64,000 nucleotides of DNA, from contig CM012953.1 in assembly GCA_000181795.3 (NCBI GenBank), forward strand, positions 14,676,183 through 14,740,182, in the 5' to 3' direction. Below the pieces are notes generated by a model. That model was not told the DNA's origin, made no database searches, and saw only the letters and a program-made list of their open reading frames with translations. The position numbers and the translations under genes were made by a program. Positions 1 to 11,616 of this stretch are shown in pieces. Within the stretch, counting starts at the first letter, position 1, and each line of letters begins with the position of its first letter. The stretch is from Trichinella spiralis. Its lineage: Eukaryota; Nematoda; Enoplea; Trichinellida; Trichinellidae.

Positions 1-2336
1 TGCCATTTTGGCGCCGATCCAGGGTCCAACAGCAACGAACCTCTGAAAGCACTTTTTGCAGCCGTTCTGGCACAGTATTCGCAAATGGCTACGGCTAAGG
101 TTCGCGACGAATAGGGACAAGTTGGGTGTGTGCATCGGTTACACGCTTGTTCAGGTCGCATATCTTCGAATGGCGGATTGGAATAACAATATGGACAAAG
201 TGCGTGATCACCTCCGTTGCCGCCGTTTACGCAGTATATCAAATCGAAGCCATCCAACGGGCATTTAGCGTCGTTCAGTGGACGAAAACTTATTGTCGAC
301 CCTCTGGGCAGTGGATAAGTCAATTGACAAGTTGCACAAAAAAGGCGTTTTTTCCCTTGAAGCACAATTTTCATGTATCGGCGACAACGCCCACATCGGC
401 TGAACGGTTTCCCAGAATCAGCCAACGTCTGAAATGTGTCCTCAAATAGAGCATCCATTAGTGCCACGTTTTCCACGAAATAGTGGAATTTTTTAGTAAA
501 TATGTCCAATATGTGCTCTTTCATTGACGCAGGATTCGCTTGGCCGTCAGCAATCAACATCAACTGATGCTCTATTGCACTTCGCATTTCCGCTTCCACT
601 AGCTGGCAATCAATTTTCCAATATCCGTGTACCAAAATCACTCCAAGTTGCGTTGGTACCAGACGCCTGGATGATTCTTGCACGGTGACGTAATTTCTTT
701 GGCAAATGTTGTTGATGTGAACCGGTATCGATGCGTCAGTGCCAATGCCGTGCCGTTCCATCAGCGTGATTAATTCCGTTTCGGTCAAATGGTCCGGCGG
801 CGAAGTCTGACCTTGGTCCATCAGCAGATCGACCACATTCCACCGGTCACCGACGTTCACGGTGGCCGGCAAGCTGTTCTCATTGGCAGTCACTTGTTGC
901 CAAGTGAACACCTCAGTAAAGCCGGGATCTATTGGCCGACTGCTGGTCAACGTGAAGCGCTCGCCGGCCAAATCGAGCTGAATCGTCCTCAGCTCGTATA
1001 CACAATTGCCCATCAGTGTGGCAAGAAAATGACACACCACATACTCGTACAGACGAGCCTCGCTGGTGGACGTAAATTTCGGTTCACCAACATGACCGAG
1101 CGGTGTAATTGGCGGATGATCACCCGCATCCTGACCACTCTTCGGCATTCTGACTCCTCGGTCGAGAATCGCTTGTGCCACTGAAGCAAATTGTCCACTT
1201 TTGGCCAACGGACCCAGCACTGAGTGGAAATCAAAATTTGATGCATACCGCGTGGTCTCGGTTCTCGGGTAACTGATCAAACCGTTGGTGTACAGATGCT
1301 CAGCCAGGTGCATTGTCTGCTGCGGTCCGAGGTGCAATCGAGACGAGCCAACGCGCAACAATTCTACAGTATTCAACGCGGCTGGTTTCTGTTTCTGCTT
1401 CTTAGTAGTAGTCACGCTGACCACGGTGGCAAAACGCTGCCTCTTTGCCCGACTGAAAAGCACGTTGAAAACTTCCTGATCGAACAGCTGTTGCCGTGCC
1501 CAAGAGGCGGTCATCGTCGATCCACCTCCATCACTAGTCACAACTGCTCGCATTGACCAGTACGGCTCCGGTTTGAAATTCTTCATCTCGTCCAAACGAG
1601 CCACACAAAATCCCAACGTCGGCGTTTGACACGGACCGTAAGAAATTAGCTTACTGTCGACGTTGCCATATTTTTCGTGAAAAAAACGAGTCTGAAAGCG
1701 GGTAAAAGCACAACCGATGCGCAAGTCCAACTCTTGCCTCGTGTCCACAGATACGGCTTGCAATTTATTCGGCCTGCCCAGTTTGCTCATAGCCTTAAAA
1801 GCATGTTAGTATTACACTGCTGAGAAAAAAAATCAAAACTGAACAAAACTGTTCACTTTCAATATATCCTGTGGTGCCAACGAGGAGAACTGCGCGCGAT
1901 AGATTGCCCGCTGGTCGTACGGATGCCGCATCATCGGTTGCACAATGTCGATCACTTCGAAACAAATATTTTCGCCCTCTTTGTCGCAGTCCAACCACAA
2001 AACCAAATAATCCACCCCTCGACCTTCAGATGCCAAGAAGTTCACCATTTTCAATTTCGGATTCGCCTCCTCCTTGATCACATCGGCGTGGAAGAGCGTG
2101 GCCGGATCCACGCGATCCCAGTCGTTGTACTTTTTCGGAAAATTCATCGTCATCACGTGACCACAAGTTGAGGTCATTTTGAAACGCACAGGCTGGCCAA
2201 AGAAGTCGCCATCAAATTCGTGAATAGAGCAGACGCCGTTGAAGCCACGTCTGGTGGACATTCGACCATTGGATAAAATTTCTGCTATCGATTTCGCCAG
2301 CAGCGGCTTTTCCGCTACCATCAACACCACTTTCAT
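1..2336 (-). CDS. top3b: DNA topoisomerase III-beta (3' end lies outside the window)
   Basis: Type IA topoisomerase that relaxes single-stranded or hypernegatively supercoiled DNA and, in this subfamily, also RNA. Exon 1 is 2336-1857 (160 codons) and encodes the Toprim domain: VLMVAEKPLLAKSIAEIL near the start and the metal-binding WLDCDKEGENICFE around residues 114-127. A 63-nt GT-AG intron follows. Exon 2 starts at 1793 and stays open to base 1. It encodes the active site ISYPRTET (catalytic Tyr codon at 1269-1271), GIGTDASIPVHINNI, and the C-terminal cysteine clusters (CGRC, CATC, CPYC, CNRC, CTHPTC) typical of the beta rather than the alpha isozyme. About 757 residues are visible; the family is about 860, so roughly 100 C-terminal residues, including any RGG tail, are off the edge. 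The start is the first in-frame ATG. Confidence 0.95.
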
Positions 2337-5300
2337 CGTTAACTAAATGAAGTGCAACTGTTTTTCTCAACAACGCAACAGTTCGACCACAGTATATGTG
2401 TTGTAATCTTTACACACTGAATAAATAACGATTGTCCAAACAAGCTATAATCGGACTGAATAATCAGCAACAATGATTCACACTCTGAATGACAAGTGGT
2501 AACAAATTATTCGCTCATTATTTAAATTAAATCTTTTCAGTCAACCAAAAATAACCCAATAAGTTATCTTTAGAAACTCTATAAAAATACCAAAATTATC
2601 ATCAAATTATTGCAATACTTCGTAAAAAACAAATAAGTAAATAAATAAGAATGCTTTCAAGGAAATAAATGTTCAATGAGTCAATTTGCGCTCAACTCTA
2701 TTTTTTTCTAAAAGAATGGAGTTAAAAATCTTTTTGAAAACAATAAAGATGTTAGTCAAAAAATTTGAAGTATATGTTCAAATTTTTCAAAAATACTGTC
2801 AATTCATTAGCATCAAAAAAATGCTTCGAAATAAAGGTTATGTTCAATAAAATTGCTGCATGCAACATAAATTTATTACAATAAATGTAAAAAAATACAA
2901 TAAAAAAATAAAATAATTCATAAATAAAATTCTATTTTTACCTCAAATTATAAATCAGTGCCATCGATAAGGAAAAAGACAAAAAAGCGTTAGAGAAAAT
3001 GAAAAATGACCGAGAACAACGCTACAGTATTTATGAAAATAATGTATTATTAACAAAAGTTTGACTTATTTTAAAGAATAAACAATTGATTGAAAATTTG
3101 TTATTTACAATTATCTACAATTTTGAATAATTTAACTGCAATTTAAATATGAATTTCAATTTATATAAACAAATAATCAAATAATTTGAAAAAAAGATCG
3201 TGAAATGGAATATTAATTTACGGTAATTTTTAAAATAAAAATAAAAATTGATGCAAATAATTTAACCGAAATGTAAACTGTAAAATGCAGTTTATTTGCT
3301 AATAATATTTTACTGCATTACTGTAGTCTAAATTACTGTAATTTGTCCTTTTAAATTAAGTTTTTGTTTTTTCTTCACAGACGCCAATTATAGTTTAAAA
3401 TAAATCTGCGGATAGCTCAGTTTTTGAATCGAAATTTGCTCAAGTATGTTTTTATTTTATTTATTTAAAATATTTTACTCAATTGTTTACTGTTGTGCTG
3501 GCTTTGTATTACCGCGTTGAAAAAAATTTATCACATATTTATTCGACATTTTAATTGTTTATGTAATTTTATAATTCTGCGATTATAAATATTTTTGAAT
3601 TTCTAGGTTTTTACTTATTTCATTTTTTTTCACTTAGGCACTTTTATGGTAGAATATTTTTTTGTATTTTTAGTATTTTCAAGGTATTATTTATTTGTTC
3701 TATTTAACACTTGAAATAAATTATTCGATTTATATATAATTTTAATGGAGAGAAATTTTGTTATCATGAATTATGTAAATTCAGACAAATACTGGAATAT
3801 TTTATGGTCTTGTCAAACTAGATACTTTATGGTTGTTACTTTAAAACTTTTTAACAGATAAATGCTCTATTTGTTTAAGAAAAGATTTGCAGTACTTGAA
3901 GATTTTTTCTTAATTTAATATATATAAATTTTATAAATGTACATAGCAGGCTATTCAATAAATATACATCGTTCAGTGTTGAACTTTCTTCTGAAGATCA
4001 GTTTGAATGGTTTCATTATGAAAAGAGTTATAAAAATTCATGTTTTCATGAAACACGTGTGCATTATGATTCATTTTTTGTGTAATGAGTATCAGGTTCA
4101 ATTTTGAATTTTTTGTTTCAGAAGCAAATAAATGGTTAAGCAGAAAAGTTTAATAATAATTCTATTTGTGTATTGCGTCATTTGACAACGATTAAACGTT
4201 GGTCAACTTGATCATCGCTGTGCTGTGAAATTTAAATATTTGATTTTAGCGTAAATGTGGGGTAATGGATGAAGTGGAATTCTAGAATGCGTTTTATTTT
4301 TAAAAATTGTATTTTAAATTTATTATTTTTTGTTTCTAAAGTTGACGTTCAGTATAATTATGATTTAATGAATAGTTTGAATACATTTTAATTTGTCAAT
4401 TTAAAATATATTAAAAGAATTGTATTTTTTTTATTTGTTCAAATGTACAAGTTGTTTCATTGGGTGGTGCAGAAGCGGAGCAAGTGTTTCATTGAAAGGG
4501 GAAAAAGGTTGGTTTAAAAATAATCTGAATAATTGCAACAACTGTTCACTTTGAACTAGTCTGCTTTTTGAGAGAAAACGCATTTCAAAGCCAGCCTTGC
4601 GTAACTAAAAGCAGGTGCCAATGACAGATGGGAAACAAGAATTCCATCACAGCGGTAGCATATTTTATTTTCGTATAATTATATATATATATATGTATAT
4701 GTGGGTTAGAACATCTCCGGTTGTAACGTCCACTGAGATAGAAGATAGATGGTGGAAATTTTATTACAATGAATTGTACCGGTTCCATTTGTCCACGTCA
4801 ATGTCACTCTCCACGATCACCATCCACCCGTCTCATTTCCCAGATAATTTCGTGTTGTATGGTTGAAATGCGTCCTTGGGCTTGCCCTGCCGACCTGCAT
4901 ACTGTGTTTGGTTATCCAATATTGACGTTTATCGTTGATTAATAATTTTAATTAGATCAACTATAAACTACAAGTCAATATTAGACAAGAATATTATTCA
5001 ATAAAAATTATTTTCAATTAAATTTCAGTTAATTAATTGACCATGTTGAACAATATTCTTGTTGAATAGTGGAAAATATTTTTGAAAAGTTGAAAAAATA
5101 ATCGAATCAATTCACAGTTTTAGGGGGGCTATTTTTCAGTGGAAGAAATTCGATTTTCATTTTCTTCACGTGAACACAAAGATGTGCTTGTTTGTTGCTG
5201 AACTTGAATAATGGCTGCTTCTTGGATTGCAATTGCAATTTTAATGGCACGTTTAAATTTATATCGATTTTCCTTTCTAACAAAATATATGAGAAAGAAG

Positions 5301-7334
5301 TTTTTTTTTTGAACTTATTTTTACGATTTTCATAATTTTATGTAAATTTTCAACAACTATAAATTTGTATAATATTTTTCCATCGACAGGGAAGATATTT
5401 TGTTTTTTGGACACAACAGTTTGTCAGTTATTGATTTGTGTTGTTAAATACATGGTCTGTTTAACTGATAATCATAATTTTTCATCTTATTTCTTCTTTC
5501 ATTCACAATTGTTGAATATTTATTATTACCATTATGATTATGATTCATCAGGTGTTGTTAATTGTCAGTAGTGTTTGTAGTTGAGCAATGCGAACTGAAT
5601 TCGGACTAATTTGATTGTTCACGTTCAAGCATGCTAGATAGATAGATAGATAAGACATTTGTAGTGTTGATTAGCTTTGAAGAGAAGAAAATATTTATCA
5701 CCCGAAGTGTTCAAAATGCACAAACAGAATTTTGTGTTGATTAATCAAGACTTGTTTTCAAATGATCCATCTAGAGAAGCGTAGTAGATAGATGACAGTA
5801 TATTCTAATTCATCTTTGATTAAAAGGATCCTAAATAATGGAGAAAAGAAAAATTACTTGCATAATAAATAGATGAACAGTGTTGTTTTAAATTTTACAA
5901 CAATGCGAGTTGTAAACAAACAAACAAAAAGTTAAATTGGCTCATAATTTGAAAATGCAAGTAATAAATAATAATCGTTGAGCATGCACGTTAGATGAGA
6001 CACGGTGGACTGGATAGATTGAAAAGTTCCACTTCCTTTCTTCGGATTGATTTCTACTACTAAGGCTACTTTTGCAGAACACAACACAATCACAGAATAA
6101 GAATTTTTGCATCATCAATTGTTGTTTCGATGAGATTGCAATGATGGGAATTTTCCATTTCTGTTTGATTGATTTTCAAAACCAAACACTCTCAAATCTT
6201 CTTTTTCAACTGCTGGATGATTGTCATCGTCAAACGTTGAATGCCTCGAAGGCTAATTTTTAATCCTTCAAATATGCATATTTCTATATATATATATATA
6301 TATATATTTATTTATTTATTTGTTGAGCGGTGGAAATTTTTTTGCTAAAATATTCAAATTTCAAACAAACTATTAATTTGAAATCTATCAACTGCAGTAA
6401 TATTAATTTATTCTTTAAATAAAATATTACTGTAATTGTGTCACACGTTATGAGCAATAATATAAAATATCTGTTGTTTGTTTGATTTTTTATTTGCCTT
6501 TCCGTGACAACGTGAAATAATAGTACGCTGTTTCAAAAAATATATTTGCAAAAAATGAGAAATAAAAAAAAGCACTTCTTTTTATGTTTGAAAGGTGGTG
6601 TTCACATTTCAGTACACTTTTTCAACTAGGAAATAAGGTTGGAAAAGTGCCAAATTTTTGTCTCATAATAATACTAATGATAATTTCATAATTCATTTTT
6701 GCTTTCTTTTCTTAACATCTGCTGCAGATTTATTCAAATTTATTAGTTTATTTTTTAAATAAAAATATATGAATAATATTGCAATCTTTTTTCCTGAACA
6801 CGTATTTGTTTATTCCATCAAGTGGGGCGGGCCGTTAATTGCATCCAATGGCAAGTGAAAATGGGGGAAACGCCTGTTTCTGTCGATTTTGCTGAACAGC
6901 AATTAAATTTTGCCACTGCTTAATGGATGATGTTTCTAGTAATTTGACGAATAAATTATGAAGCATGGAAATTGTATTTTTGAAATGCAAAATTAGCATA
7001 AAAAAAGAGCAAGGGGGAAAAAAACAACACGTTTACTGTACTTGTTTATAAGCATGTATTATTATTATTATTATTATTGGTTAGTTATAATTGGCAAATT
7101 AATATTTCATTTTTGTGGATTGTTTCTTTTTTGTTTTTATCTTCATTAAACACTTGTTGATTAATATTTGTTAAAATTTTGGTGAATTGCCATTTCAATC
7201 AGTCACAGTATATATTCCCATTGAATTTTCCAACTATTTCTGCTCAACAGCTTCACGTTGACTTTTGCAATATGTTCAAGTATTGTTAATTGTTGTTGTT
7301 TTTTTCATTTATTTTATGAGGAAATTGCTCAAAA
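2337..7334. other. AT-rich intergenic region between divergent genes
   Basis: About 5 kb between the starts of the topoisomerase gene (minus) and the ALMS-like gene (plus), so both promoters should lie here. I see no credible coding exon. Low-complexity tracts include GATA repeats at 5637-5651, a (TA)n run at 6284-6307 and ATT repeats near 7058-7078. Confidence 0.6.
6284..6307. repeat. (TA)n microsatellite
   Basis: Uninterrupted alternating T and A, continuing into TTTA repeats on the right. Confidence 0.85.
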
Positions 7335-10300
7335 ATGAAAAAGTCCACTCGACCGAAACAGCAACATGCAGACGAAAGGACGAAAGCTGAATCGGTGGGC
7401 AAGAGGTCGACGAATTTGGTCCACGAGATCAGCCGCTACTACAAGCCGGTGCTTGGTCGAGAGGAACCGTGGTCCACTGGTTCCAGCTCTGCTGACCGAT
7501 TGTCACCGTTGCCCAGTGTTGGTGGACCGCAGTCGAACGTGCCGGAGCAGGATGTGCTCACCAGCACCAGCACCGGTACCAGCACCAGAACCAGAACCAG
7601 CAGAAGCTCTACGGTCAGCTCGACCTGGTCAACGGCGGATGGGGATTTCGACCGTGACCATCCGCGACTGGAGCGCATGTCGGCAAAGTTGGCCTGCGAC
7701 CAGTTGAAAGCGTTGCTGCTGAATCAGCGTCAAGAATACCGACGGAAGTTGGCGTTGGAGAAGGCCAAACGACGGGCGGTGGAAAATCTGCTGCTGCTCA
7801 AAGAACGCCCGAGCGACAATGCCAGCCGATCTTCGGCGTCCATCTCCACGGTCGATCATTCGCCAAGTCCACTTCCACAGCCCAGCCTGGACACGACCAC
7901 GACTTCGACCGTTTCTCAGAGCAACAAGGAAAATTCTCTTCTCCATTCATCCGGCGACAGTGACCGTTGGCGTGAAGTGACCCTGGTGGCGTCTCGGAGC
8001 ACTGGTCAACACTGGTCTGCGTCGTCCATTCGTAGCGACGTTTCAACTAGCCGCGCCGGGATCTCGTGGTTCTTGCCGTTGGGTCGAAGTGACCACCAAA
8101 GCACCGGTCAGCCGTGCCCCACACTCCAGGTACCCTGTCCAGACCGATTTTGCACCCGGCTGGGTAGAATTTGGTTTTAATTTTTGATTTGTAGAAATGT
8201 CTGATTACCCGGCGCCCGTCGGTGGTGGAATCGATCAGACGACGCCAGGCCAGCTTGCAGGAAGCACACGCTTATAGGAAGACGGTGTCGGCGAAAACCC
8301 GCCAGTTAGCCGAACACGTGGCTTTGGGTTTGCTGAGCGAAGAAGAAGCCGCCGAGGCAATGATGCACCTACCTCGTTCCGATGCCTTTCTACACTGCGA
8401 TCTCTTACGTGAAACCAGAAGGTATGGATATTTAAATTCAATTTTCCAATTCATATATTTCAATAAACAAATAAAAGTATGTATAAAGATATGATCGATT
8501 CCATTTTATAGCAGCACAATCGAGTTGTTTTATTGTTCCTTTATCTATTTATCATTATCCAATCGGTGAGCGGGGTAAGCGATGAAGCCGTCTTTTCTTT
8601 TTTAATGTTGCATCGTCATCAGCAAATAATAATATAAACACAGTCGTAATATTTTTAAATAATACAAATTCAATCATATTGCAAATGAAGCACGAAATTT
8701 TTCGTTTTTTTCTTTTTTATCTTGCTTCTTTTGCAGCAGCTGTCGTTTTTCTCTCAAAAATGCGAACAGCAGCAGTTGAGGAGAAGTTTCTGATTAACGT
8801 CAGCAGAATTTAAATTTCAGCATCATCTGTTTCTTTCGATTCTTTGAATTGAATTCGAAATTGTAATTTTATCAATTTTGCGCTTTAAATAAACAACAGC
8901 AACTATTTTAATTTTAATTTTAATTTTAATCACTATTCAAAAGAAGATGATAATGATGAAAAAGACAATGAGCGGCAGTCTGTTAGTTGAATCCATTTGT
9001 AATATGAACTCGTTGTTTATAAAACTATTTAACACAATATAACCACCAGCAATAATAATCGATTCGCGATAATACGTGAAATATGACCTGGTTGTAATTT
9101 TGAATTTCGCGTCCAACTGTAGAGATTGCTTTAATAATACCGCTTATATAAATATAAATATTTGTGTGTGCGTGTGTGTGTGAACTTTTAACCCACTTTG
9201 AAACATTTGCACGCGTTAGCAATGCTGTTCTAGCTGTTTTGACAGATATGCAACAAGCTAATTTATTATCTTGCAAGCAAATCAATTTTCAATCTATTTC
9301 TTTTAGTTCTTTCTTATGAAATGATTGGATTTGAACAAATGACGTGGGAAAGGTGTAAAAATGTTGTTAATAAGCGAATTTTTAATATTTGACCGACCCT
9401 CACATGAAAAATTTGGCCAGTACTGTTTGTTTACTGAAATTAATTTTTCTTTTGTATTCTATATCATTTGATTATTTGTCAATTCTATGCATCATCTGTG
9501 TATATGTGTGCGCGCGCGCGCCAATTTACGTCAACTGCTTTGTAAATTATATTTGCTTATTGGCCTTTTATCAGTCAAGTATCAAGTAATTTGCATTTTT
9601 GGGCGTTTTGTTTGTTGAAAATTTCTTCTGCTGTGCGAATGTGAAAATGATTTTGTCGAATGTCAACAGTTTCAATTATTATTATAATGTCAAACAAATT
9701 ACATATTTATATAAGTTATGTATGTTATTATTATGCATACTGTTATATATTTTGATGAGAAAAAATACAGATACTGTTTCATTTGTTGATCTGTCTGTTT
9801 GGACGAATATTATTAAACAAATTTATCAAATTTAACTTTTCTTTGAATTGATTACACGGCCTTTTTTTCTTCAATTCAGTTTTGTACGAACTTTTTTAAT
9901 TCAGTTTAAATGAACGCTAAACGGATTTTTTCCCATCATTAATCAAATAATAAAGCAGTAGCTGTTCTCAAATTTCCTTTCCAAAGCGTACATTATTATT
10001 ATTATTATTATTAATTATGCTCTATTTCTGTTTTTTTTCAAGGAAACACCGGTCACTGCCTGAACGACAACAAAAGATTCTTCAAGCACGTCAGCAAGTT
10101 CAGCTGGCGACCAATCGCATCTTAGCTCGAATGTACTCTCAGGTTGGCACTTTTTTTCTGCATAATAATAATAATAATAATCATAATAGATGATGTTACG
10201 GAATTACGTTATTTTTTGAATTTATGTTTTCAAGCAACGTTGTTATATGCTCTATATAATTTTTATCCTTGTTTCATTTTTTGTTTTTTACCTTTCACAT

Positions 10301-10482
10301 TTGCAACTAGAAATGATGCATTGGGATATATATAAATATATATGTAGATGTAGATGTGGTATAATTTGGTAGTCAGTGAAGAAGTGTTTTTCTTTTCAAT
10401 TTTTCAGAGACACGCCTACGAAATGCTGATGAGAAAATGTCACCATGGAAAAGAGAAACAGCCACAGAGCAGAAAGCATTGA
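7335..10482 (+). CDS. Candidate ALMS-motif centrosomal/centriolar protein
   Basis: Four-exon model: 7335-8129, 8195-8421, 10043-10142, 10408-10482, all with GT-AG introns and closing phases (0, 2, 0), giving 398 residues. The N-terminal half is Ser/Thr-rich and low complexity with a charged predicted coiled coil at about 110-155. The C-terminal 130 residues look like the ALMS motif of ALMS1, CEP295 and C10orf90: TRRPSVVESIRRRQASLQ, then a basic stretch with SLPERQQK, then NRILARMY before a final basic helix. Known ALMS-motif proteins act at centrosomes and basal bodies. The assignment is by motif shape only and could be wrong; the gene structure is more secure. The start ATG sits in an A-rich context after an AT-rich leader. 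Confidence 0.55.
8422..10042 (+). other. Large intron of the ALMS-motif gene
   Basis: About 1.6 kb between exons 2 and 3, strongly AT-rich. It holds TTTTAA repeats near 8905-8930, a TG/CG alternating tract near 9165-9182 and ATT repeats near 9990-10012. No extra exon was recognised. Confidence 0.55.
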
Positions 10483-10578
10483 AGAAAAAACTTTGAATGA
10501 AAATCAAATGCAGCGGCAGCGATGGTGAAAAACAAAACAATGCCATTGACGACAGAATATACAGAAGAAAATGGGCAA

Positions 10579-10584
10579 AATAAA
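10579..10584 (+). terminator. Candidate polyadenylation signal of the ALMS-motif gene
   Basis: AATAAA about 100 bases past the stop codon, in the right orientation. Confidence 0.45.
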
Positions 10585-11616
10585 AGTGAATGTCTATTTC
10601 ATCTATATTTGTATCTATTTATATACTTCATATATATATATATTGTTTTTTTAAATGGGTTTTTCATTTGAAAGCCAAAGAAATTGTGCATTGTCTATCT
10701 TTTTGGAATACAATGCGCAGATATTATATACATCCTGTCATACATAAAATATTATCATCTTCATCATCATGTATTCGTTTCATATTCATCATATTAATAA
10801 AAATAGCTTGATTTTTTTCCGTTTTTTTTTGCTTGCATATTACTTTTTCCTTTCATTGTGCAGCAAAACATACAGACAGAAAAAAATAAAAAGAAGAGTA
10901 GCGAGGGAGACAGAGAGTGAGCGCGCATAGTAGTAGTAAGAGACATGACGAACAAATAGAAAAAAAGTAAAAATAAAATTGTCAAAATTTTATAAGCAAA
11001 AGAAAAAAAAATAGAAACATAAAGAAAGGGATAGAGATAGCGAACGAGAGGAGGAAAAGCAAGGAAAATAAGGATAAAATTTCAAAAATACACCCGTCTT
11101 GCTTATGAATTAATGAATATTTTTTGCTGTGTAACGAACAACTGAAAGCATGCAACTTCTTCTATTGTAAAACACAGTGACAAAACAGTGAATGAAAACT
11201 GGAAACAAATATATATATATATATTTGTATATATATATATATACATATATATACATATATATGTATAAACGAACAGCAATAATAATAATAATAATATTGA
11301 ATGATAATGATGATGTCGATAATAATAAAGAATAAAATGCAGTTACAGAGACGGGACTGATGAAAAACATAAGAACCAGTGAAAAAATACACAATACAGC
11401 AAGCAGCGTTGCTGCTAGGGTAGGGTACAAAGAGTATACATGAACAGTGGTAGAAGTAGTAGAAAAACATTTGTAGTAGTATACATACATATATAGATGT
11501 ATGTGTTTTAATGGCCATTACAAATCACTGTTGCTGTAGACAATGATGACAACAACTCCTCTCGTCTGGCAATAATTCAAGTGAAGCTTCTTCTTCTTCT
11601 TTTTCGTCTCCTTCTT
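10585..11616. other. Convergent 3' region with low-complexity DNA
   Basis: Lies between the 3' ends of the ALMS-like gene and the Ski-like gene. It contains a long interrupted (TA)n tract at about 11208-11262 and AAT repeats near 11278-11296. Reading frames here merely translate these repeats. Confidence 0.6.

Noticed and set aside
7366-7946. Alternative frames on both strands over exon 1 of the ALMS-like gene
   Set aside because: Shadows of the GC-rich coding exon; only the 7335 frame splices on into the conserved C-terminus.
11110-11518. Two minus-strand frames of 118-126 codons
   Set aside because: They translate TA, AAT and similar repeats into runs of Tyr and Ile; no family and no splice context.
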